Shown: positions 34,841-41,672 of the stretch, in pieces
Layout of the letters: each line of letters opens with the position of its first letter
How positions within the stretch are numbered: the first letter of the stretch is position 1
Source of the DNA: Lachnospiraceae bacterium
GTDB taxonomy: Bacteria > Bacillota > Clostridia > Lachnospirales > Lachnospiraceae
Direction: 5' to 3'
NCBI GenBank assembly: GCA_910575105.1
Contig: CAJTDK010000007.1
Coordinates: 62,001-126,000, forward strand
DNA length: 64,000 nt
Translations under genes and position numbers: made by a program
The notes under the pieces: generated by a model
The model's input: only the letters and a program-made list of their open reading frames with translations
Told to the model about the DNA's origin: nothing
Databases searched by the model: none

Positions 34841-34876
34841 AAAAATCCCTCTCAAAGATTTCTCTTCAAGAGGGAA
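34841..34876 (-). terminator. Terminator after tRNA-Glu
   Basis: On the minus strand TCCCTCT pairs with AGAGGGA around an AT-rich loop, followed by TTTTTAT. Confidence 0.75.
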
Positions 34877-34882
34877 TCGCAA

Positions 34883-34954
34883 TGACTCCAAGGGGAATCG
34901 AACCCCTGATTCCAGCGTGAGAGGCTAGCGTCTTGACCGCTTGACCATGGAGCC
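34883..34954 (-). tRNA. tRNA-Glu (CTC)
   Basis: GGCTCCA acceptor stem, anticodon loop CTCTCAC with CTC, T-arm GGTTCGATTCC. It is a single-gene unit with its own terminator. A TTGCTT-N17-TATTAT promoter sits just upstream within a perfect 10-bp inverted repeat (34962-34971 with 34995-35004). Confidence 0.95.
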
Positions 34955-35070
34955 ATATCTCGTACTTGCTTATAATAACAGATATCCTTCCAAAAAGCAA
35001 GTACTTTTTACAATTTCCCCAAAAATTTATTTCAAAAATTTGATTTCTGCTGTCCACAGCGTTTATGCCT

Positions 35071-36009
35071 TTACTGCAGTAACATAGATTTCTCTTTAGT
35101 CTTCAGCGATGCAACGTCTTTCCTAGGCACCATGATAGAAAGCTGCTGCTTTTCATTACGGATAGTAACCTCGTCATGAGAACCGCCGTATTCGCCGTCC
35201 AGTGTCCATGGGATCTCCTCCAGCGACTCGAAGGTGATCTCTCCGCTTTTGAACGTGTACATATATTTTGTATCAATCTGCTCAATCAGAAGCGCCGCCA
35301 CGATCTCCTGAAGCTCCAGCGGATTCTTCGGTGTCTTGATCATCGTCACCTCGAACAAGCCATCGTCGAACACCACCTGTTTCCCGATCATACTGCGGAA
35401 GCCGCCCACTGAGCGGGAATTGGTCACCATACCGAATATGAATTCATCCTCGATGCTCTCGCCGTCGTGGGTGAACCTGATCCGGTAAGACGGAACATTA
35501 AACAGGCGCTTCGTCCCCTCCAAAACATAAGCCAGGTGCCCCAGCACATTCTTCGCCTCCTGCCTCGTCTCATAGGATACATCCGTAAAAAGCCCGAAAG
35601 CCGCAATATATACGAATATATCATCATTGAATCGTCCCACGTCACAGGGAAATACTTCACCGTTCACCGCATTATCCGCCGCCTTTAAAAGCTGCTTAGG
35701 AATATGCAGGCTATTGGCGAAATCATTGGTCGTACCGGTAGGGATATAGCCGATCGGAAGGCGGTCGCTGCGCATCATCATGCCGGTGACTACCTCATCC
35801 AGCGTCCCGTCCCCGCCGCTGCAGACCACAAGGTCATACTCTTCTGTATTGCACTCCTGGACCTTGCGGTAAGCATCGCGGTAGGACTGGGTCGGGTAGA
35901 TCACCACCTCATACCCTGCCTTCACAAAAATATCCACTATATCTGACAGGCCCGGCTTCAGCAATTCTTTGCCCGCACGGGGATTATAGATAAACAACAG
36001 CCTCTTCAT
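35071..36009 (-). CDS. YegS/BmrU-type diacylglycerol/lipid kinase
   Basis: A 312-residue protein from the ATG at 36009 (AAGGAGG nine bases upstream; the ATG at 36015 is too close). The DAGK catalytic domain opens with FIYNPRAGK and contains VVCSGGDGTLDEVVTGMM, the nucleotide-binding GGDGT motif, plus IGYIPTGTTNDFA. The C-terminal beta domain ends with EIPWTLDGEY, where DGE is typical. It would phosphorylate diacylglycerol or a related lipid, recycling it into phospholipid. It follows the crh gene after a strong terminator, so it is a separate unit. Confidence 0.93.
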   Translation of the reverse strand: MKRLLFIYNPRAGKELLKPGLSDIVDIFVKAGYEVVIYPTQSYRDAYRKVQECNTEEYDLVVCSGGDGTLDEVVTGMMMRSDRLPIGYIPTGTTNDFANSLHIPKQLLKAADNAVNGEVFPCDVGRFNDDIFVYIAAFGLFTDVSYETRQEAKNVLGHLAYVLEGTKRLFNVPSYRIRFTHDGESIEDEFIFGMVTNSRSVGGFRSMIGKQVVFDDGLFEVTMIKTPKNPLELQEIVAALLIEQIDTKYMYTFKSGEITFESLEEIPWTLDGEYGGSHDEVTIRNEKQQLSIMVPRKDVASLKTKEKSMLLQ

Positions 36010-36055
36010 CTCCATATGCCTCCTTATAAATCAGCCGCAATTTTTTATTTAGAAG

Positions 36056-36083
36056 AAAAAAGGGCAACCAAAGCGCCCTTTTT
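36056..36083 (-). terminator. Terminator of the murB-rapZ-whiA-crh operon
   Basis: AAAAAGGGC pairs with GCCCTTTTT around AACCAAAGC; T-runs on both sides. It lies 33 bases after the crh-like stop codon. Confidence 0.85.
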
Positions 36084-36116
36084 GATACCCATCTATGCTA
36101 GCGGAGTATGTAGTAC

Positions 36117-36374
36117 TTAGTGACCAACGGCAAGAAACGCCTCCACACCCTTGATTGCATTCGACTCGTCCTCACCGTCTGCTACCACGACAAGATTCGT
36201 TCCCTTGGTCAGCTTCAGACTCATCATTCCCATGATACTTTTTGCATTGATCTTTTTCTCATCCAGCTCGATATATACCTTGCTGGAATATTGGCTTGCT
36301 TCCTGAACAAGATGCGCAATCGGACGCGCTTCCATATCCATATTGGCTTGAATCGTAACAGGTTTTTTAATCAT
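36117..36374 (-). CDS. crh: Crh-like HPr-family protein (Glu at position 15)
   Basis: An 85-residue HPr fold. The regulatory serine Ser46 is present in INAKSIMGMMSL. The catalytic histidine of HPr is not: the motif reads DMEARP, so residue 15 is Glu instead of His. It therefore cannot carry PTS phosphate. B. subtilis Crh has Gln15, Ser46 and the same NAKSIMG context, and its gene sits in the same order (yvcJ-yvcK-yvcL-crh). The gene here ends the murB-rapZ-whiA run. By analogy it would be phosphorylated by HPr kinase and assist CcpA; that is inference. It may instead be a family-wide clostridial variant. Confidence 0.85.
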   Translation of the reverse strand: MIKKPVTIQANMDMEARPIAHLVQEASQYSSKVYIELDEKKINAKSIMGMMSLKLTKGTNLVVVADGEDESNAIKGVEAFLAVGH

Positions 36375-36379
36375 AACCG

Positions 36380-37270
36380 CTATGCCTCCTTATGTTCTCG
36401 TAACCTATCAGCTATCTCGCTCAGTCTCCTAAGACGATGGTTTACTCCGGATTTCCCCAAGGGCGGTTCCAGAGCAGCTCCCAATTCTTTCAACGGCGCA
36501 TCTGGATACAAAAGACGCGCAAGAGCGATTGATCTCAATCCTTCCGGCAGCTTGTCAAACCCGATCCTATCGCGGATATACTCGATATCCTCCTTCTGTC
36601 TCACCGCTGCGGAAACTATCTTTTTAATATTAGCCGTTTCACAATTCACCTTGCGGTTAACGCTGTTGCGCATTTCCTTCAGAATGCGGACATTCTCCAG
36701 ATCCATCAGCGCGCCCGGCGCCTCCATCACATTCAGCGCATCTACGATCTGAGCCCCTTCTTTGAGATACACGATGTAATTGCTCTTACGCATCACAACC
36801 TTGGCATCCAGCGCAAAGGAACGCAGCATCTTCTTAAGATACTCTGCCTGTCCTTCCAAACCGCATACGATCTCAAAATGGTACGATTTGTTCGGGTCGC
36901 TCATAGAACCCGCCGCAAGAAACGCTCCTCTGATATATGCCCTCTTGCAGCATACCGCCTGTACCATCGCGTGCTTCACAGCCAACAATTCTTCGCCCTT
37001 CCCGTACAGCATGTAATTAAAACTGCCCTTCTGGGAATTCCGGCGAATAACAATATCAGTCTTTATATTAAATGTTTTTTTCATTAATGTAAAGCATTTT
37101 CTAGCAACTGGAAAATTTTCTGTCCTAAATCTCAATATGCAGGTTCCGTTCCTGTCTTCCGAAAATTCTCCGCTCATGCTGAATATCGCGGATAACTCTG
37201 CCAGATTGCAATGTCTCGCTTTCGCATACTGTGCTGCCAGCTCTTCCTTTATCTCACCCGAAAACGACAT
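36380..37270 (-). CDS. whiA: DNA-binding protein WhiA
   Basis: A 296-residue protein with the WhiA layout. The N-terminal LAGLIDADG-like homing-endonuclease fold runs from MSFSGEIKEELAAQYAKARH to about residue 180 (RGAFLAAGSMSDPNKSYHFE). The C-terminal helix-turn-helix contains ALARLLYPDAPLKELGAAL and SGVNHRLRRLSEIA. WhiA is needed for sporulation in Streptomyces and influences division in Bacillus. It is translated from AGGAG just after rapZ and followed by crh after a 5-base gap, in the conserved operon order. Confidence 0.97.
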   Translation of the reverse strand: MSFSGEIKEELAAQYAKARHCNLAELSAIFSMSGEFSEDRNGTCILRFRTENFPVARKCFTLMKKTFNIKTDIVIRRNSQKGSFNYMLYGKGEELLAVKHAMVQAVCCKRAYIRGAFLAAGSMSDPNKSYHFEIVCGLEGQAEYLKKMLRSFALDAKVVMRKSNYIVYLKEGAQIVDALNVMEAPGALMDLENVRILKEMRNSVNRKVNCETANIKKIVSAAVRQKEDIEYIRDRIGFDKLPEGLRSIALARLLYPDAPLKELGAALEPPLGKSGVNHRLRRLSEIADRLREHKEA

Positions 37271-37279
37271 TTCAGACTC

Positions 37280-38161
37280 CTATCTTGCTTTCGTTATTGT
37301 ATCTTTCCCAATATCCCTGTGTTCAATCCGGATTCCATAATTTTCCGCTTTTTCAAGGGCTTCGTAAAGCTCATTGGCAAGTGTTACAGACCGGTGCTTC
37401 CCGCCCGTACAGCCAATCCCGATCACCAGCTGCGTCTTCCCTTCCGCGATGTAATTCGGAATCAAAAACTCAGTCATATCGAGAAGCCTGCGAAGGAACT
37501 CTCCCGCCTTGTCATTATCCATCACATACTCCCTGACCGCCCTGTCATTGCCGCTTAGAGGGCGCAGCTCTTCTATATAATAAGGATTCGGCAGAAAACG
37601 CACGTCGAACACAAGATCCGCATCACTTGGGATACCGTATTTGAACCCGAAGGACAGCACCGTGATATATAAATTTTTATATTCCTTGTTCTGCACGAAG
37701 ATCTTCGAAAGTTCCTTTTTCAGCTCTCTTGTTAACATATGACTGGTGTCTACCAGATAGTCCGCTTTTTTCTTTAAAAAATCAAGTTTTTTCCGCTCTC
37801 TTAAGATTCCCTCATCCACCCGGCCGCTGCCGCCGGACAGAGGATGGAATCTTCTGGTCTCCTTATACCTTTTTATCAGGACATTGTCGCTGGACTCCAG
37901 ATACAAGATCTCATACTGAACCCCGGCCGCGTCCAGCTCCTTAAGCACTGCCTCTAGCTGCTTAAAGCTCTCCCCGCTCCTGATATCCACGCCGAGAGCC
38001 GCCTTATTCATCTCCGAGCCGGGCACCACAAGAAGCTCTGCAAGCTTCGGTATAAGCGGAACCGGAAGGTTATCCACGCAGAAATACCCCATATCCTCCA
38101 GCATCTTAAGGGCCGTACTCTTCCCTGCTCCCGACATCCCCGTAACGATAACAAACCTCAT
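37280..38161 (-). CDS. rapZ: RapZ/YvcJ nucleotide-binding protein
   Basis: A 293-residue protein with Walker A GMSGAGKST (residues 8-16), LYLESSDNVLIKRYKETRR, and the C-terminal nucleotide/RNA-binding-like domain with GIGCTGGKHRSV. In E. coli RapZ adapts RNase E to GlmZ sRNA; the Firmicute homologue YvcJ binds nucleotides and its role differs. Its ATG lies two bases after the murB stop, so translation is coupled. It is the second gene of the operon. Confidence 0.96.
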   Translation of the reverse strand: MRFVIVTGMSGAGKSTALKMLEDMGYFCVDNLPVPLIPKLAELLVVPGSEMNKAALGVDIRSGESFKQLEAVLKELDAAGVQYEILYLESSDNVLIKRYKETRRFHPLSGGSGRVDEGILRERKKLDFLKKKADYLVDTSHMLTRELKKELSKIFVQNKEYKNLYITVLSFGFKYGIPSDADLVFDVRFLPNPYYIEELRPLSGNDRAVREYVMDNDKAGEFLRRLLDMTEFLIPNYIAEGKTQLVIGIGCTGGKHRSVTLANELYEALEKAENYGIRIEHRDIGKDTITKAR

Positions 38162-38163
38162 AA

Positions 38164-39075
38164 TTAAAACTCACCTAGCCTTTTTACCTCCGGTTCAAGC
38201 AAAACCCCGGAATCTTTTTTCACCTTTTCTGACACCTGCCGCATAAGCTCTGCAATATCCGCCGCCGTCGCCCGATCTTTGTTGATGACAAAACCGCAAT
38301 GCTTTTGCGACACCTGCGCTCCGCCTACCTGGAAGCCTCTAAGCCCGCTGTCCTGAATCAGCTTGCCCGCAAAATATCCGTCCGGCCTCTTGAACGTACT
38401 TCCCGCGCTGGGATATTCCAGCGGCTGCTTCGTTACGCGCTTTTCCTTAAGCTCCTCCATCCGCGCCCGGATCTTTTGCACATCGCCGTGCTTAAGCTCT
38501 ATCACCGCCTCCAGCACGATATAGCCCATCTTCGCGATCACGCTTGTGCGGTATCCCATCTCAAGCTCTTCTGCCGGGATCGTGAATATCCTGCCCGCCT
38601 GGTCCATCACCGTCGCCTGCTTTAAGACATCCTTCATCTCGCCGCCATAGGCTCCCGCATTCATGACACATGCGCCCCCGAGGGTTCCCGGTATCCCCGA
38701 AGCAAATTCGAAGCCGGAAAGCTCATGCTCCAGCGCCCTGGCCGCCACAGCAGACAAAAGCGCTCCTGCCTGGGCCGTGATGCACTCTCCCTTTACCTCG
38801 ATCCGGTTCATGGACTGGAAGATCTGGATCACCGCTCCCCGGTATCCGCTGTCCGCCACCAGGAGATTGCTCCCGTTTCCGATAATATAACAGGGCACCC
38901 CGTGCGCCCTGCAGCAGTCGGTGACCGCCCCAAGCTCCCCGCCCGTGCGCGGAGTCACAAAATAGTCCGCCGGCCCGCCTACCCTAAAGGTGGTATGCTT
39001 ATCCATAGGCTCGTCAAGCCTCACGCAATCCTCAGGCAGAATCTTCTTTAACTCATCATAAAACTTTTGATCCAT
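38164..39075 (-). CDS. murB: UDP-N-acetylenolpyruvoylglucosamine reductase
   Basis: A 303-residue type II MurB. FAD-binding segments: TTFRVGGPADYFV, NGSNLLVADSGYRGAVI, GFEFASGIPGTLGGACVMNA. The catalytic serine region is YPSAGSTFKRP, and the C-terminus has GAQVSQKHCGFVIN. It completes UDP-MurNAc for peptidoglycan synthesis in the cytosol. It leads the murB-rapZ-whiA-crh operon from a TTGAAT/TATGAT promoter, the murB gene replacing yvcI-type genes at this place in Bacillus. Confidence 0.97.
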   Translation of the reverse strand: MDQKFYDELKKILPEDCVRLDEPMDKHTTFRVGGPADYFVTPRTGGELGAVTDCCRAHGVPCYIIGNGSNLLVADSGYRGAVIQIFQSMNRIEVKGECITAQAGALLSAVAARALEHELSGFEFASGIPGTLGGACVMNAGAYGGEMKDVLKQATVMDQAGRIFTIPAEELEMGYRTSVIAKMGYIVLEAVIELKHGDVQKIRARMEELKEKRVTKQPLEYPSAGSTFKRPDGYFAGKLIQDSGLRGFQVGGAQVSQKHCGFVINKDRATAADIAELMRQVSEKVKKDSGVLLEPEVKRLGEF

Positions 39076-39195
39076 AATCTAATCTATACTCTCCTTAATC
39101 ATATTCGCATATTCAGGTTACTATTCTCTCCGCTCCTGATCCACTTTCCTGCAGACTTTGGAGCAAATGCAAAGTTCCGCATGAACAATAACTTC

Positions 39196-39224
39196 ATCAT
39201 ACACTAATTATTATCCAAATTCAA
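39196..39224 (-). promoter_or_regulatory. Promoter of the murB operon
   Basis: On the minus strand TTGAAT (39224-39219), a 17-base spacer and TATGAT (39201-39196). Confidence 0.6.
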
Positions 39225-39231
39225 CGCACAC

Positions 39232-39260
39232 TTGCAAATTCCCTGCAAATGCGTTATATT
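39232..39260 (+). promoter_or_regulatory. Promoter of the CNNM/HlyC gene
   Basis: TTGCAA (39232-39237), a 17-base spacer and TATATT (39255-39260). Transcription would start in the hairpin repeat at 39264-39290. Confidence 0.5.
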
Positions 39261-39263
39261 AAT

Positions 39264-39290
39264 GTTACTGTTCACTTCGTGACCAGTGAC
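39264..39290 (+). repeat. GTTACTGTTCAC hairpin repeat
   Basis: GTTACTGTTCAC and GTGACCAGTGAC pair through their whole 12 bases (two G-U pairs) around TTC. It sits at the predicted 5' end of the CNNM transcript. Confidence 0.6.
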
Positions 39291-39338
39291 ATATTAATTT
39301 CTATCATAATCTATTTAAAAAAAGGAGTTGATCTACAA

Positions 39339-40610
39339 GTGGACTCAGGTGACGCCACGCAACTAATAACTTTAATCATTTTGTTGATGCTGTCTGCATT
39401 TTTCTCATCAGCGGAGACTGCATTGACAACCGTAAACAGAATCCGGATCCGCAGCCTTGCCGATGAGGGCAGCAAGCGGGCTAAGACTGTGCTGAAGATC
39501 ACAGACGATTCCGGTAAGATGTTAAGCGCCATTCTGATAGGAAATAATATCGTAAACCTTTCAGCCGCGTCGCTTACGACGACTCTCGCCTACAGCCTGG
39601 GCGGCTCGATGGTTGCTGCTGCCAATGCAGCTTTAACCGTCGCCATCCTTTTGTTCGGCGAGATTACGCCGAAGACTATGGCGACCCTCCACGCGGAAAA
39701 GATGTCACTTGCCTATGCGGGTATCATCAACATTTTCATAAAGATCGCCACGCCGGTTATTTTTCTGATCAACGGGCTGGCAAGGGGTGTGCTGATACTC
39801 CTGCGGGTGGATCCTAACGCCAAGAATAATATCATGACTGAGACGGAGCTTCGGACTATCGTGGATGTAAGCCATGAAGACGGCGTGATCGAATCCGACG
39901 AAAAGGAGATGATCTACAATGTGTTTGACCTGGGCGATGCCAAAGCCAAGGACGTGATGGTGCCGCGTGTCCATATGACGTTCGCAGATGTGGAGAGCAC
40001 GTACGAGGAGCTGCTGGAGATCTTCCGCGAGGATAAGTTCACGCGTCTTCCCGTCTTTAAGGAGACGACGGACAACGTCATCGGCACGATCAATATGAAA
40101 GACCTGCTGTTATTCGATAACACAAAGGAATTTCATATCAAGGATATTCTCAGGGAGGCTTACTTTACTTATGAATATAAAAACATCTCTGAGCTTCTAG
40201 TGGAGATGCGCCAGGCATCTTTCAACATTGCCATCGTATTAGATGAATATGGCGAAACTGCCGGACTTATTACACTTGAAGACCTGCTGGAAGAGATCGT
40301 CGGGGAAATCCATGACGAATATGATGAGAATGAAGAAGATTTTATTCAGAAAATTTCCGAAAATGAATATATAATTGAAGGTTCTATGAATCTGGACGAC
40401 TTGAACGACAGGCTTGACCTGTCGTTAGAATCCGAGGATTATGATTCCCTGGGCGGCTTTATCATCGAACGCCTTGACCGCTTTCCTGAAACCGGAGATT
40501 CGCTGGTGACAGAGGATGATATCCGGCTGGTGATTGAGTCTCTGGATAAGAATAGGATCGAAAGTGTCCATATGTATCTGCCGTACAGGATCCCGCATGT
40601 AGACGAATAA
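39339..40610 (+). CDS. CNNM/CorC-family (HlyC-like) membrane transporter with CBS domains
   Basis: A 423-residue protein. The start is taken as the GTG at 39339, since AAAGGAG lies 11 bases upstream and the frame above it passes through a hairpin repeat. Three to four membrane helices of a DUF21 domain (about 5-150, with FSSAETALTTVNRIRI and LFGEITPKTMATLH) precede a pair of CBS domains (about 200-320, FREDKFTRLPVF and LDEYGETAGLITLEDLLEEI) and a C-terminal CorC_HlyC domain. The family is implicated in Mg2+/Co2+ transport; 'hemolysin' names are historical. It is a single-gene unit with a strong terminator. Confidence 0.92.
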   Translation: MDSGDATQLITLIILLMLSAFFSSAETALTTVNRIRIRSLADEGSKRAKTVLKITDDSGKMLSAILIGNNIVNLSAASLTTTLAYSLGGSMVAAANAALTVAILLFGEITPKTMATLHAEKMSLAYAGIINIFIKIATPVIFLINGLARGVLILLRVDPNAKNNIMTETELRTIVDVSHEDGVIESDEKEMIYNVFDLGDAKAKDVMVPRVHMTFADVESTYEELLEIFREDKFTRLPVFKETTDNVIGTINMKDLLLFDNTKEFHIKDILREAYFTYEYKNISELLVEMRQASFNIAIVLDEYGETAGLITLEDLLEEIVGEIHDEYDENEEDFIQKISENEYIIEGSMNLDDLNDRLDLSLESEDYDSLGGFIIERLDRFPETGDSLVTEDDIRLVIESLDKNRIESVHMYLPYRIPHVDE

Positions 40611-40631
40611 ATAAATATGACAGAAAAATGC

Positions 40632-40666
40632 AATAGGGGCAGTATCACCTGCCCCTATGTTTTTTT
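40632..40666 (+). terminator. Intrinsic terminator of the CNNM gene
   Basis: ATAGGGGCAG pairs with CTGCCCCTAT around TATCAC, followed by GTTTTTTT. Confidence 0.92.
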
Positions 40667-40753
40667 CTGCTGTTTCAGTTCAAACTGCCGCAACCAAAAA
40701 TATCACTTTAAAACTACGCAAGGAAAAATAATCTGCTACACTTAGTACTTTTC

Positions 40754-40782
40754 TTGATTTTCCCCTCTCTTCATGCTATACT
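40754..40782 (+). promoter_or_regulatory. Promoter of queT
   Basis: TTGATT (40754-40759), a 17-base spacer and TATACT (40777-40782), giving a leader of about 119 bases. Confidence 0.7.
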
Positions 40783-40794
40783 ACTTTACGTTGC

Positions 40795-40845
40795 AAAGCC
40801 CGCGAAAACCAAGGTCTTATAGGGCTTTCCCGGCGGTCACCGCCG
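40795..40845 (+). promoter_or_regulatory. Two upstream hairpins in the queT leader
   Basis: AAAGCCC (40795-40801) pairs with GGGCTTT (40822-40828) enclosing a 20-base loop. CGGCG/CGCCG (40831-40845) forms a second hairpin. The first loop carries AAGGTCT (40811-40817), the exact complement of AGACCTT in the aptamer loop downstream. Confidence 0.5.
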
Positions 40846-40855
40846 TTAAATGTGC

Positions 40856-40898
40856 CGAGTGTTCGAGACCTTCCACTCGTAAAACAAAACTAAAGGAG
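40856..40898 (+). promoter_or_regulatory. Probable preQ1-I riboswitch overlapping the queT ribosome site
   Basis: Stem CGAGTG/CACTCG (40856-40861 with 40874-40879) encloses the 12-base loop TTCGAGACCTTC. An A-rich tail TAAAACAAAA is followed by CTAA, which runs into the Shine-Dalgarno AAAGGAG. Stem, UUC-AG loop, A-rich tail and CUAA-GG end is the layout of preQ1-I aptamers, and the downstream gene is a queuosine-precursor transporter. Binding of preQ1 would hide the ribosome site. A covariance search has not been run. Confidence 0.62.
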
Positions 40899-40907
40899 AA
40901 CAAGATT

Positions 40908-41402
40908 ATGAAAAACAAAAATGTAACCTACCTGACCCAGGCGGCCATGATCGCCGCTATCTATGTGGTTCTGACACTGCTGTTCAAGCCGATCTCCTTC
41001 GGAGAGATCCAGATCCGTATCGCAGAAGCGCTTACTATACTTCCGCTGTTCACTCCTGCCGCTGTGCCGGGAGTGTTTGTGGGCTGCCTGATCGCCAACT
41101 TTCTGGGCGGCGGCATTCTGCTGGACATCATCTGCGGAAGTCTGGCAACGCTCATCGGCGCTGTACTGACTTACCGCCTGCGGAACTTAAATCCCGTTTT
41201 AGGGCCGGTTCCTCCGATTGCGGCTAACACCATCATCGTGCCCTTCGTACTCTACTACGGATACGGCATTAATCTTCCCATTCCGTTTATGATGCTTACG
41301 GTGGGCATCGGAGAAGTCCTTTCCTGCGGCGTACTGGGACTGATCCTTTATTTTTCCCTGAAAAAATATCAGACGGTTCTTTTCCGGCCCACACCTGTAT
41401 AA
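40908..41402 (+). CDS. queT: QueT-family queuosine precursor transporter
   Basis: A 164-residue membrane protein from the ATG at 40908. About five helices; the QueT family signature segments are AAMIAAIYVVLTLLF, PISFGEIQIRIAEALTILP, VFVGCLIANFLGGGILLD and VPPIAANTIIVPFVLYYG. It is an S-component-like transporter thought to import preQ0/preQ1 or related bases. The leader's preQ1-I-like RNA supports this. GGAG is nine bases upstream and lies within the riboswitch 3' edge. It is a single-gene unit with its own promoter and terminator. Confidence 0.93.
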   Translation: MKNKNVTYLTQAAMIAAIYVVLTLLFKPISFGEIQIRIAEALTILPLFTPAAVPGVFVGCLIANFLGGGILLDIICGSLATLIGAVLTYRLRNLNPVLGPVPPIAANTIIVPFVLYYGYGINLPIPFMMLTVGIGEVLSCGVLGLILYFSLKKYQTVLFRPTPV

Positions 41403-41474
41403 CGGCTTTCCATATCCGTCCAAGGGCAGGTTAAGATTAGCAGCAGCGTTTATACACGCAGCCCGCATATATGC

Positions 41475-41540
41475 AAAAAAGGCATCCGCGCATATTACTC
41501 TCACTTACCAAAGAGTATCTGTGCGTCATGCCTCTTTTTT
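41475..41540 (+). terminator. Long terminator hairpin after queT
   Basis: AAAAAAGGCAT pairs with ATGCCTCTTTTTT (41528-41540), with inner GCGCA/TGCG and ACTCT/AGAGT pairs. The long flanking A and T tracts make it possibly bidirectional. Confidence 0.75.
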
Positions 41541-41672
41541 ATGATAACAGCGGGAGCAGCCGATGTCTGCCCCCAGTACTTCATTGCATAATTAACCGTG
41601 AATTCCGGGTACTGTTCACGGATCAGGAATTGCCCGCTATTTCTGCCAGCGCTCCAAATCTGCCGCTGCATT

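Noticed and set aside
38164-39075. Phage or plasmid origin of the murB-rapZ-whiA-crh region
   Set aside because: It is a conserved chromosomal operon with normal composition and no integrase or attachment-like repeats.
39249-39338. An ATG start at 39249 for the CNNM gene
   Set aside because: It has no ribosome site and the frame would run through the GTTACTGTTCAC hairpin repeat; the GTG at 39339 follows AAAGGAG.
40856-40898. preQ1-II and preQ1-III aptamers, and a cobalamin riboswitch, as alternatives for the queT leader
   Set aside because: The short 6-bp stem with 12-base loop and A-rich CUAA tail fits preQ1-I better; no cobalamin consensus box was seen. A covariance search is still needed.
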